Part shown: in pieces, positions 1 through 7,521 of the stretch
Numbering within the stretch: position 1 is the first letter of the stretch
Layout: each line of letters begins with the position of its first letter
Assembly: GCA_037444165.1 (NCBI GenBank)
Contig: JBBIMX010000028.1
Coordinates: 1 to 31,874 of the forward strand
Length of the DNA: 31,874 bases
Direction: 5' to 3'
DNA from: CALIBK01 sp037444165
GTDB lineage: Bacteria; Desulfobacterota; BSN033; UBA1163
Notes under the pieces: model-generated
Told to the model about the DNA's origin: nothing
Databases searched by the model: none
The model's input: only the letters and a program-made list of their open reading frames with translations
Made by a program: the position numbers and the translations under genes

Positions 1-32
1 CCACTTCTGAGCAAGGGAATACGCCCTACCTA

Positions 33-60
33 TTGAAATTATTTTCTAAAAAATTATATA
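33..60 (+). promoter_or_regulatory. Candidate sigma70 promoter of the transglutaminase-like gene
   Basis: TTGAAA at 33-38 and TATATA at 55-60 are separated by 16 nt. The -10 box ends only 9 nt before the ATG at 70, and no Shine-Dalgarno sequence lies in that gap, so the transcript would be nearly leaderless. The call rests on sequence pattern alone in AT-rich DNA. Confidence 0.35.
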
Positions 61-69
61 GTAGTAGCC

Positions 70-768
70 ATGGAAAAAGAAATCCTTAAATATCTCATGC
101 CGACCTCCATTATTGATAGCGATCACAAATTGATTCAAGAGTTTGCCAAAGACGTGATCGGAGAGAACGAGGACCCCGTAGAGAAAGCGGTCAGGCTCTA
201 CCTGGCAGTTCGAGACGGGATTCGATACGACCCCTACTCCCCTTTCTATCTCCCGGAACACTATCGGGCAAGCTATGTCCTGAAACAGGGACGAAGTTTC
301 TGTGTTCCTAAGGCCTCTCTTCTCTGTGCCTTAGCCAGGGCCTCAGGGATCCCTGCCCGTCTGGGATTGGCGGATGTTAGAAATCACCTCCTAACCAAAC
401 CCCTTCTCGATTTTATGGGGAGTGACCTTTTTGTTTATCATGGTTTTGTAGAACTCTTCCTTGAGGGGAAATGGGTAAAGGCCACACCCGCCTTCAATAA
501 AGAACTCTGTGAAAAACACAGGGTCCCTCCCCTCGAATTCAATGGTCGGGAGGATTCCCTTTTTCAACCTTACAACTTAGAAAAACAAAAATTTATGGAA
601 TATGTGGCCTTCCGGGGAACCTTCTGGGATGTCCCGGTAGAAGAGATTGTTTTGGGATGGAAAATAGCTTACGGAGAAGAAAGGGTCAATCATTGGATCC
701 GCCTCTTTGAAGAAAGAGGGTCCCTTCGCCTTTCAGAATTTGAAAATGAGGAGGTTTGGAAAGAGTAA
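70..768 (+). CDS. Transglutaminase-like (papain-fold) protein
   Basis: A 232-aa cytoplasmic protein with no signal peptide or membrane segment. The transglutaminase-like core is visible: the Cys in GRSFCVPKASLLCALARASG (about residue 77) starts the helix that carries the nucleophile and is followed by the usual SGIPAR segment; the His is in VYHGFVELFLEGKWVKATPA (about residue 123). Family members normally have an Asp as third residue in a DPT-like stretch; here that position reads ATPA, so the triad is incomplete or uses another residue. It may be a peptidase or amidase-like enzyme; the substrate is unknown. The ATG at 70 has no clear ribosome binding site but follows a promoter-like sequence closely. 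A small plus-strand gene follows after 78 nt. Confidence 0.75.
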   Translation: MEKEILKYLMPTSIIDSDHKLIQEFAKDVIGENEDPVEKAVRLYLAVRDGIRYDPYSPFYLPEHYRASYVLKQGRSFCVPKASLLCALARASGIPARLGLADVRNHLLTKPLLDFMGSDLFVYHGFVELFLEGKWVKATPAFNKELCEKHRVPPLEFNGREDSLFQPYNLEKQKFMEYVAFRGTFWDVPVEEIVLGWKIAYGEERVNHWIRLFEERGSLRLSEFENEEVWKE

Positions 769-846
769 AAAAAGAGTCCTTCGTTCCCTTGAAATCCCTC
801 ATCAAATCAGGTAAGTTAAACCCAATCTGAAGGAGTTGAGGAGCAC

Positions 847-1086
847 ATGGCCCAAAAAAAACTTTCGGAAATCTTAAAGGTGGTAGAATTTATCAATGAG
901 GAAATGAAAGAGGTCTCTAAAAGGTTAAGTCGTGTGACTCCTAAGGAAGTGAGCGAGAGATTAGGGACCCTTGCTCTGATTCGCGAAAAGATCCTCAATC
1001 TTCAAGTGGAGTTTCCTCAGGAGATTGAAACCAGACTTTCCGAACTCTACCCCTCCATCGACCGCTCAAAGCAAAAGCCTTCCTGA
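847..1086 (+). CDS. Small hypothetical helical protein
   Basis: A 79-aa protein, rich in Glu, Lys and Leu and predicted mostly helical (KVVEFINEEMKEVSKRLSRV, then a second amphipathic stretch). No signal peptide, Cys motif or known domain is recognised. It is taken as real because GAGGAG lies 5 nt upstream of the ATG, with a further AAGGAG before it, and because composition and spacing match its neighbours. It ends 27 nt from the end of the convergent amrB gene. Function unknown. Confidence 0.55.
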   Translation: MAQKKLSEILKVVEFINEEMKEVSKRLSRVTPKEVSERLGTLALIREKILNLQVEFPQEIETRLSELYPSIDRSKQKPS

Positions 1087-1113
1087 TCCTCCAAACACAT
1101 TGATCCTCTCCAC

Positions 1114-2340
1114 TTAATAGAAGGCGAGACTGGCAAAAGAAACAACGGATTGGATCTCCGGGGTAAAGGCCTGTCCATATTTTAGAAGCTTTCCCTGTTT
1201 GGCTTCGATGATCTTGAGGAGAAGATAGATCGCCGGAAGGCCACAGATCCTTCTTCGATCTCCCTCTCGTTGAATGAACGAATAAAACCCTTCCCCATCT
1301 CCCCTTTCCACATATCCCAACATCTCGTGGTCCTCTTCCCTTAAGACTCGGAGGTCATACTCTCCTGTCCCCTCTCGATCCCCGAATTGAAGACCCTGAT
1401 GGGCCAGATCGGCACTGGCAAGATAGCAGACCTTTCTTCCGAGATGGGTCACCGCTTCTTTTATTGCCTCGATAAAGGTTCGGATCGAAGGAAGATCCAT
1501 TGGAGAGAGCTGCCTCTGGATGGCCTCATGGAAAGAGCCGCAGAGAATGGGAACTATCTGAATCTCCATCGGTTCAGGATAGAGATATCGGAGAAAGACA
1601 CATTGAAACTCGATGGAGTGCTCACCCCGATGAATCCCCTCGTCCACGAAGAGATCAAAGGGATATCGAGATTGAATTGCCTCTAAAAGTTCTCGATCCA
1701 CCTTCAAACGACCGAGCGGGGTTTCAAAGTCTTTTCGGGTAGCAGTGAAGGCCTGTTTCATGGGTTGATGGGAGATTCCGAAAATGACGAAACAGTCAGA
1801 GGAGTTTCTTTCCCAGATCTCTCGATGGGCAAAGGCGTAACAGGATCCACCTCGTTGAAAGTCAATATGGGGAGCCACCACTCCTATCAGCCCATTTTGC
1901 CCTCTCTCTTTCTTTAAAGGACCGGGGCCTTCCGGCCCTGTAAAGTAATTACTCAATTGGGCTTTCAAACTTGAAGGATCTTTCTCATAGCTTATCCCTG
2001 AAAAGGCAGCTTTCCTCACCGGAGCCCTCTTAAATTCTTCCTCTTTTGCCTTGAGGGCCTCCTCAAACCTCGATCCTTCCAGGAGAAAATTTTCATCGAG
2101 TTGCTGAATAATCTCCTCGATCTTTTCTCTATAAAGGAGGGAGCCAAAACGTCTCATATACTCGGCCTGGATATCTAAAATGGAATGCTCTCCATCAAAC
2201 AGGGAGACGATGAAATAAAGGGGGGGAGGAAGAAAAAAGGCTTTCCCGCTGAGGTTCAAGGGATCCTGGAGACAGATCATCAGCTGCCCAGAGATCTGGA
2301 TAGGAAAGATTTGGATAGGTCTCAACTTCGGGAAATCCAC
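1114..2340 (-). CDS. amrB: AmmeMemoRadiSam system protein B (MEMO1 family)
   Basis: A 408-aa protein in two parts. Residues 1 to about 110 form the N-terminal region common in bacterial members (opening PKLRPIQIFP). The C-terminal MEMO domain carries the expected metal-site segments: VVAPHIDFQRGG, FGISHQ, GEHSIEFQCVFLRYLYP and ASADLAHQG. MEMO is related to class III extradiol dioxygenases; in bacteria it is usually linked to an AMMECR1 protein and a radical SAM enzyme, neither of which is in this window, so the partners must lie elsewhere. The start is a GTG 13 nt after the lon stop, without a good Shine-Dalgarno, suggesting translation after lon. The reaction it performs is not settled in the family. 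Confidence 0.88.
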   Translation of the reverse strand: MDFPKLRPIQIFPIQISGQLMICLQDPLNLSGKAFFLPPPLYFIVSLFDGEHSILDIQAEYMRRFGSLLYREKIEEIIQQLDENFLLEGSRFEEALKAKEEEFKRAPVRKAAFSGISYEKDPSSLKAQLSNYFTGPEGPGPLKKERGQNGLIGVVAPHIDFQRGGSCYAFAHREIWERNSSDCFVIFGISHQPMKQAFTATRKDFETPLGRLKVDRELLEAIQSRYPFDLFVDEGIHRGEHSIEFQCVFLRYLYPEPMEIQIVPILCGSFHEAIQRQLSPMDLPSIRTFIEAIKEAVTHLGRKVCYLASADLAHQGLQFGDREGTGEYDLRVLREEDHEMLGYVERGDGEGFYSFIQREGDRRRICGLPAIYLLLKIIEAKQGKLLKYGQAFTPEIQSVVSFASLAFY

Positions 2341-2353
2341 AGGGCGTCCACAA

Positions 2354-4783
2354 TTATCCAGCAGGAGGACTCATCACTGGCTGTTCATGATGAGGGATTT
2401 CCGTGCGGGGCTCATCTTGTCTGAGGGCGATCTCAATGGCCTCATCCATCCTCTGAATAAATTTAAAATTCATCTGACTTCGAATATGTTCAGGGATCTC
2501 TTCCAGATCCTTTTCATTCTTTTTGGGTAAGATAATGGTCTTGATCCCTGCCCTCATGGCGGCCAGGACCTTCTCCTTAATCCCTCCCACCGGTAAGACC
2601 AAACCCCTTAAGGTAATCTCCCCGGTCATAGCCACATCGTTCCGCACGGGTTTGTTGGTTAAAAGGGAGGTCAGGGCTACAAACATTGTAATTCCAGCGG
2701 AAGGTCCATCTTTCGGGATGGCCCCAGCAGGAACATGGATATGGATATCGTTCTTCTCGAAGAAATCCTCCTCAATTCCTAACTCTTTGGATTTGCTTCG
2801 CACATAAGCGAGGGCGGCCTGAGCTGACTCTTTCATCACATCCCCTAATTGACCGGTAAGGGTCAATCCCTTTTCCCCTCTCATTTTGGTCGCCTCAACA
2901 AAAATGATATCTCCTCCGGTAGGAGTCCAGGCCAGGCCAGTGGCCACCCCCGGTTCAGATGTCCGTTCGGCCACTTCGGGAAAGAATTTAACAGGCCCTA
3001 AAAATTTATGGATATTTTCAGCCGTGATCACAACCTTCTCCTTGTTATTTCCAGAGGCCACATCTTTAGCCACTCCCCGACAGATCGCCGCAATCTCTCT
3101 CTCGAGATTCCGCACCCCCGCCTCTCGAGTATAGGAACTAATGATGAGCTGAATGGCTTCGTCCGTAAATTCGATGTGGTCAGTCGTCAATCCGTGTTCA
3201 TGAATCTGTTTGGGAATAAGGAATTGCTTGGCAATCATCATCTTCTGATCTTCGCTGTAACCCGGAAGCTCCAAGGTTTCCATTCGATCCCTCAGGGCAG
3301 GAGGGATGGTATCCAGAATATTGGCCGTCGTGATAAACATGACCTTTGAAAGATCGAAAGGAAGATCAATATAATGGTCCGAAAATGAGAAGTTTTGCTC
3401 CGGATCCAGGACCTCCAGGAGGGCAGAGGAAGGATCCCCTCGGAAATCCATCCCTATCTTGTCCACCTCGTCAAGCATAAAGACAGGATTATTGGAACCC
3501 GCCTTCTTGATCCCTTGAATGATCCGGCCAGGAAGGGCTCCAACATAAGTCCTTCGGTGTCCACGGATCTCCGCCTCATCCCTCACTCCCCCTAAAGAGA
3601 TACGAATAAATTTTCGACCCATGGCGCGGGCAATGGATCGACCGAGGGAAGTCTTCCCAACCCCTGGTGGACCAACGAAACAGAGGATGGGGCCTTTCAT
3701 ATCTGCCTTCAGTTTCCGAACCGCCAGATATTCCAGGATTCGTTTCTTCACCTTCTCTAAGTCATAGTGATCCTCATCGAGAATCTTCTGGGCATTATGG
3801 ATGTCGAGATTATCCTCGGTGGACTCTGACCATGGAAGTTCGACTAACCAATCCAGATAGGTCCGCGCTACAGTATATTCAGCAGAGGCAGGAGGAATTT
3901 TAGCCAGACGTTCCAACTCCTTTTCCGCAGCGGCAACGACTTCCGGAGGCATCTTTGCCTTTTTGATCTTCTCTTTCAATTCCTTGATTTCGGTAGAGTG
4001 CTCATCCAACTCCCCGAGCTCTTTTTTAATCGCTTTTAACTGCTCTCTGAGGTAATATTCCCTCTGAGTCCGATCCATATCCTCCTTGACCTGGGACTGA
4101 ATCTTGTTGCCCAGTTCAAGGATCTGGACCTCTTTGTTCAGCAGAAGATGGACCTTTGTCAGTCTCTCACGAACATCGGTGGTCTCGAGAATTCCCTGTT
4201 TTTCATTGGTGGAGATATTAAGGTTTGAGGCAATCAGATCGGCTAAAATGGAAGGGGACTTAACATTGTTCACCATTGTGCCCAGATCCGCGGTAAGATA
4301 GGGAGCCAGTTCGACGGCCCTCTGGAAGAGGTGTTTAAGATTCATCATCAGGGCCTCTACCTCCACCCCCTGGGCAACCCCTTCTTCAAGAACCTCGATC
4401 CGGGCCTTATAATAAGGATCCCTCTGGATATACTCCTTGACCTTAATCCTGGAGATCCCCTGGACAATGACCCGTTGACTTCCGTCCAGTTCCCGGATCA
4501 TCCTGAGGATCAAGGCAGCGACCCCCACCGAGTAGAGATCACTCTCTTTGGGATCCTCAATCTCCGACCTCTTTTGAGTGACTACCGCGATGATGCGATT
4601 TGAATCCATGGCATCATCGATCAATTTCACAGATTTCTTCCTTCCCACCATAATGGGTAAAATCAAATCAGGGTAAAGAACAGTTCCCCTTAAGGGAAGG
4701 ACTGGAAGCTCAGAAGGGACTTCAATCTTTTCCTCTTTCCCTTTCCCTTCCTTATCCGCACCCATTTTGGGCACAAAGATCAT
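2354..4783 (-). CDS. lon: ATP-dependent Lon protease
   Basis: An 809-aa protein, the usual length for bacterial LonA. Order: N-terminal substrate-binding LAN domain (LPVLPLRGTVLYPDLILPI), coiled-coil linker (YYLREQLKAIKKELGE), AAA+ domain with Walker A GPPGVGKTSL and Walker B VFMLDEVDKIG, then the protease domain with catalytic Ser in PKDGPSAGITM and Lys in GGIKEKVLAAMRAG. Lon degrades misfolded and regulatory proteins in the cytoplasm. The ATG at 4783 is chosen over a longer reading (to 4822) because AGGAGG lies 5 nt upstream and the promoter -10 box overlaps 4822. Two small genes lie upstream and amrB directly downstream. Confidence 0.97.
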   Translation of the reverse strand: MIFVPKMGADKEGKGKEEKIEVPSELPVLPLRGTVLYPDLILPIMVGRKKSVKLIDDAMDSNRIIAVVTQKRSEIEDPKESDLYSVGVAALILRMIRELDGSQRVIVQGISRIKVKEYIQRDPYYKARIEVLEEGVAQGVEVEALMMNLKHLFQRAVELAPYLTADLGTMVNNVKSPSILADLIASNLNISTNEKQGILETTDVRERLTKVHLLLNKEVQILELGNKIQSQVKEDMDRTQREYYLREQLKAIKKELGELDEHSTEIKELKEKIKKAKMPPEVVAAAEKELERLAKIPPASAEYTVARTYLDWLVELPWSESTEDNLDIHNAQKILDEDHYDLEKVKKRILEYLAVRKLKADMKGPILCFVGPPGVGKTSLGRSIARAMGRKFIRISLGGVRDEAEIRGHRRTYVGALPGRIIQGIKKAGSNNPVFMLDEVDKIGMDFRGDPSSALLEVLDPEQNFSFSDHYIDLPFDLSKVMFITTANILDTIPPALRDRMETLELPGYSEDQKMMIAKQFLIPKQIHEHGLTTDHIEFTDEAIQLIISSYTREAGVRNLEREIAAICRGVAKDVASGNNKEKVVITAENIHKFLGPVKFFPEVAERTSEPGVATGLAWTPTGGDIIFVEATKMRGEKGLTLTGQLGDVMKESAQAALAYVRSKSKELGIEEDFFEKNDIHIHVPAGAIPKDGPSAGITMFVALTSLLTNKPVRNDVAMTGEITLRGLVLPVGGIKEKVLAAMRAGIKTIILPKKNEKDLEEIPEHIRSQMNFKFIQRMDEAIEIALRQDEPRTEIPHHEQPVMSPPAG

Positions 4784-4821
4784 CTTTTCCTCCTTTGTCA
4801 ACCGAATTGGATTCCCTAACA

Positions 4822-4850
4822 AAAATAATCACTCTTCCCTTCCCTGTCAA
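4822..4850 (-). promoter_or_regulatory. Candidate sigma70 promoter of lon
   Basis: On the minus strand, TTGACA (4850-4845) and TATTTT (4827-4822) are 17 nt apart. The predicted start near 4815 leaves a leader of about 32 nt carrying the AGGAGG ribosome site of lon. The -35 box is a perfect match; the -10 box matches 4 of 6. No CIRCE-like or sigma32-like element is evident. Confidence 0.45.
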
Positions 4851-4862
4851 TGGACGAGGCCT

Positions 4863-5087
4863 CTATGGATAAGGCTTTCCACAAATACTGCAGACGCCTT
4901 TTTCATTGATCGTTCCGATACAGGTCCCATCCACGCAAGGAATCCTCTTAGAGAGACTCTTTTCCGTCTCTTCTCTGTTTAGAGGATGACCACATTGACA
5001 GCAATAGTGGCTTCTTTCTGGTGTCTCCCCACCGCATACCTCACAGAGAATAAATGGAAGGACGGCCTCACATTGAGGGCATCTCAT
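4863..5087 (-). CDS. Small zinc-ribbon protein
   Basis: A 74-aa protein with ten regularly placed cysteines: CPQC at the N-terminus, then CEVC, CCQC (with CGH), CVDGTC and CSIC. These suit two zinc-ribbon or double-zinc knuckles. There is no enzymatic domain; a nucleic-acid or protein-binding adaptor role is plausible but not shown. Its ATG follows the TAG of the upstream gene directly, with GAGGAGG inside that gene's end, so the two are translationally coupled. lon lies 80 nt downstream with its own likely promoter. Confidence 0.7.
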   Translation of the reverse strand: MRCPQCEAVLPFILCEVCGGETPERSHYCCQCGHPLNREETEKSLSKRIPCVDGTCIGTINEKGVCSICGKPYP

Positions 5088-5297
5088 CTAATCCTCCTCA
5101 AGATCAAGGCTCTTGATCAATCGTTCAATCTCCTTTTTGTTTCTCTTCAATTCGTAGAGAAACCTCCTAGTTTCATCATCTGGAAAAAGCCGATTGAGAT
5201 CATATCCCTTTTCCGGGAAGAGGGAGTTGAGGTCGATCTCTCGCTTCTTCACTCCCGACGAAATCTCCTTTTGGAGCCCCTCTTTTTCTTCCTCCAT
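5088..5297 (-). CDS. Small acidic protein with a repeated DLNxLFP motif
   Basis: A 69-aa, highly charged protein from the ATG at 5297. It holds a short tandem repeat, DLNSLFPEKGY then DLNRLFPDDE, followed by a helical stretch (ETRRFLYELKRNKKEIERL). No known domain is recognised; the motif repeats could be linear docking motifs. A longer TTG start at 5333 is rejected because that TTG is part of a good -35 box. The ATG falls where transcription should begin, so the message may be leaderless. It is coupled to the zinc-ribbon gene that follows. Confidence 0.6.
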   Translation of the reverse strand: MEEEKEGLQKEISSGVKKREIDLNSLFPEKGYDLNRLFPDDETRRFLYELKRNKKEIERLIKSLDLEED

Positions 5298-5303
5298 ACT
5301 CAC

Positions 5304-5333
5304 TATATAGGATGAAGGGGAATCATTTGTCAA
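5304..5333 (-). promoter_or_regulatory. Strong candidate sigma70 promoter, probably leaderless
   Basis: Minus strand: TTGACA (5333-5328), an 18-nt spacer, then TATATA (5309-5304). The ATG of the following gene is only 6 nt after the -10 box, the expected position of the transcription start itself. No Shine-Dalgarno can fit. Confidence 0.5.
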
Positions 5334-5366
5334 CCCAGTAGTAGGAAGAATATCGATTCACCCTTT

Positions 5367-7484
5367 TCAATGTTTGATGGAATGAGAAAACTGGAGTTGA
5401 TAGAGTCGAAAATAGAGCCCCTTTTTCTGGATCAACTCTCGATGGGTTCCCATCTCCCGAACTCGACCCCTATGAAGGACAATGATCCGATCCGCATGGT
5501 GGATGGTCGTCAGGCGATGAGCCACGACCAGCACCGTTCTATTTTTGAAAAGGACTTTTAACCCTTCTTGAATCCAATGTTCGGTTTCTGGGTCCACATG
5601 GGAGGTGGCCTCATCCAGAAGGAGAATTCTGGGGTCCTGATACAAAGCCCTTGCAAAGGCCAGAAGCTGACGTTCCCCCGCAGATAATCTCTCTCCCCCT
5701 TCCCCGACGACAGTATCATATCCTCTCGGAAGCCTTCTAATGAACGGATCCGCTCTCACCATGCGAGCTACTTCTTTGACCCGTTCTATATCCCCTCCAT
5801 TGCCAAGCCGGATGTTTTCGATGATATTTCCTGAAAAAAGAAAGGGATCCTGCATCACAAACCCTATCTGGGAACGAAGGGCTGTTGGATCCCATTGTCG
5901 AAGATCGATCCCATCGATGAAAATAGACCCCTCCTGGGGATCATAAAATCTCTCAAGAAGAAGGAGGAGAGAGGTCTTGCCGGCTCCTGTTGGTCCCACA
6001 ATGGCTACAATCTCACCTTCCTTGATCGAGAAGGAGACGCCATGAAGAACTCTCTCCCCTTCATCGTAGGCAAAAGAAACCCCCTGAAAATCGATCCTTC
6101 CCTTTATCTGCACTTCGCGAGAGGAAGGGAAGGTCTTTTCTCTTCCCTCCGTTTCAAGAAGGCCAAAGATCCTTTCCAAAGAGGCGATGGCCGATTGCAT
6201 CACATTATATTTTTCTGAGAGATCCCGAATGGGTTGAAAAAACATACGAAGATAAGAAAGAAAGGCAACCAGCACCCCCAGACTGATTGCCTCCTGAATG
6301 ACTTTCCCTCCTCCGTACCAGATCAGGAGACCGATGGCTCCCGAATTCAACACCTCTACCAGAGGAACAAAAAAGGCATAAATGGAGATCTGCCTTAGAT
6401 TGGCCTGACAGTGATCCTCATTGATCTTTTGAAAACGCCCGGCCTGTTGCCCTTCTCGTCGAAAGAGCTGGACCACCTGAATCCCTGAAAAATTTTCCTG
6501 GAGGAAGGCATTCATCTGGGCAATCTTAAAGCGGATTTCCCGAAAGGCGTCCCTGGCTCGATGGCTAAAAATAAACGTCGTAAAAAAGATGAGAGGAAGA
6601 ACGATAAAGGAGATGAGGGCCAATTCTAAATGGAGATAAAGGAGAAGGAAAATAATTCCTAAAAGGAGGATGAGATCTTTAAAAAGGTAGACCAGGACAG
6701 AGGTAAACATCTCATGGACATTCTGAATGTCATTGGTAAGTCGAGTGACCAATCTTCCAACAGGGTTCTTCTCAAAGAAAGCAGTAGGGAGGCTTTGGAG
6801 GTGGTTAAAGAGCTCCATTCTCAAATCGTGCATCATTCTCTGTCCGGCGATCTCCATTGTATAGACCTGAAAGAAGTTTAATCCAAAATGAAAGGCCAAT
6901 ATCCCGAGCATGAGAAGGACCAGGTGGAGAACCCCCTGGATATCTTTTCTTCGAAGGAGGATTCGATCCTCCTTCTCCATCTCTCTCACTTGATCAAAAG
7001 GGATAAACCAATGCGGCCCAGCTTTTTCAAAAAAAGAAGGGTACTTGGAGATTAATGAGAGGTCTTTCTCATCGGAGGGATGGAAGGCCGTGTATCGCTT
7101 CTCCGTGAGGAGACCGGCCTTTTGGAATCGAGACATCTCTCTTCGGTCCATCTTTCCCGCCACTTCTGGAGAAAGAAAAAACCGTCCTTTCTCTTTTGTG
7201 GGAATAAGAAAGCAACGATACCTTTCGATTAATTCCTCTTCCTCTGAGGACCCCTTCTGGCTCAAATAAACTTCCCTCGCAGAGACGAGGATATACCGAT
7301 CAATGGCCTCTCTAGTTAGATAGGGAATGGATAAATCCAGGGCGGTCATCATCAAAACGAAGAGGAGAGAAAGACCGATCCATTTTTTATAGGGAGAGAG
7401 AAATCTCCTCAACCCTATCATCAGCCTGAGATCATAGGGTCTTCCTAATTTCCCTTCCTCCATGTAACCATAGTCCGTATACAT
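5367..7484 (-). CDS. ABC exporter half-transporter (consensus-ATPase subunit)
   Basis: A 705-aa type IV ABC exporter half: six membrane segments followed by a nucleotide-binding domain. The ATPase has Walker A GPTGAGKTSL, Walker B ILLLDEATSHVD with the catalytic Glu, and switch His (VVAHRLTT). Its signature is degenerate: LSAGERQ instead of LSGGQ. A hydrophilic insert of about 120 residues lies between the first two membrane segments (about residues 65-185), probably exposed outside the membrane. With the gene at 7522-9297 it should form a heterodimer. The substrate (lipid, drug or peptide) cannot be told. The ATG at 7484 is chosen because the family commonly begins DYGYxEE; the upstream gap has short tandem repeats and no clear ribosome site. 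Confidence 0.9.
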   Translation of the reverse strand: MYTDYGYMEEGKLGRPYDLRLMIGLRRFLSPYKKWIGLSLLFVLMMTALDLSIPYLTREAIDRYILVSAREVYLSQKGSSEEEELIERYRCFLIPTKEKGRFFLSPEVAGKMDRREMSRFQKAGLLTEKRYTAFHPSDEKDLSLISKYPSFFEKAGPHWFIPFDQVREMEKEDRILLRRKDIQGVLHLVLLMLGILAFHFGLNFFQVYTMEIAGQRMMHDLRMELFNHLQSLPTAFFEKNPVGRLVTRLTNDIQNVHEMFTSVLVYLFKDLILLLGIIFLLLYLHLELALISFIVLPLIFFTTFIFSHRARDAFREIRFKIAQMNAFLQENFSGIQVVQLFRREGQQAGRFQKINEDHCQANLRQISIYAFFVPLVEVLNSGAIGLLIWYGGGKVIQEAISLGVLVAFLSYLRMFFQPIRDLSEKYNVMQSAIASLERIFGLLETEGREKTFPSSREVQIKGRIDFQGVSFAYDEGERVLHGVSFSIKEGEIVAIVGPTGAGKTSLLLLLERFYDPQEGSIFIDGIDLRQWDPTALRSQIGFVMQDPFLFSGNIIENIRLGNGGDIERVKEVARMVRADPFIRRLPRGYDTVVGEGGERLSAGERQLLAFARALYQDPRILLLDEATSHVDPETEHWIQEGLKVLFKNRTVLVVAHRLTTIHHADRIIVLHRGRVREMGTHRELIQKKGLYFRLYQLQFSHSIKH

Positions 7485-7494
7485 CGCAGGCACT

Positions 7495-7518
7495 ATTCCA
7501 TTATTCCATTATTCCATA
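7495..7518. repeat. Three tandem copies of ATTCCATT
   Basis: ATTCCATT occurs at 7495-7502 and 7503-7510, then ATTCCATA at 7511-7518. A further ATTCCAT is at 7535-7541 inside the end of the upstream ABC gene. The array fills most of the gap between the two ABC genes and takes the place where a ribosome binding site would be expected. Slipped-strand expansion is the likely origin. Confidence 0.8.
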
Positions 7519-7521
7519 CTT

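Noticed and set aside
4795..4800. TTGACA just upstream of the lon ribosome site as a promoter
   Set aside because: It overlaps the leader next to AGGAGG; any -10 would fall inside the coding region.
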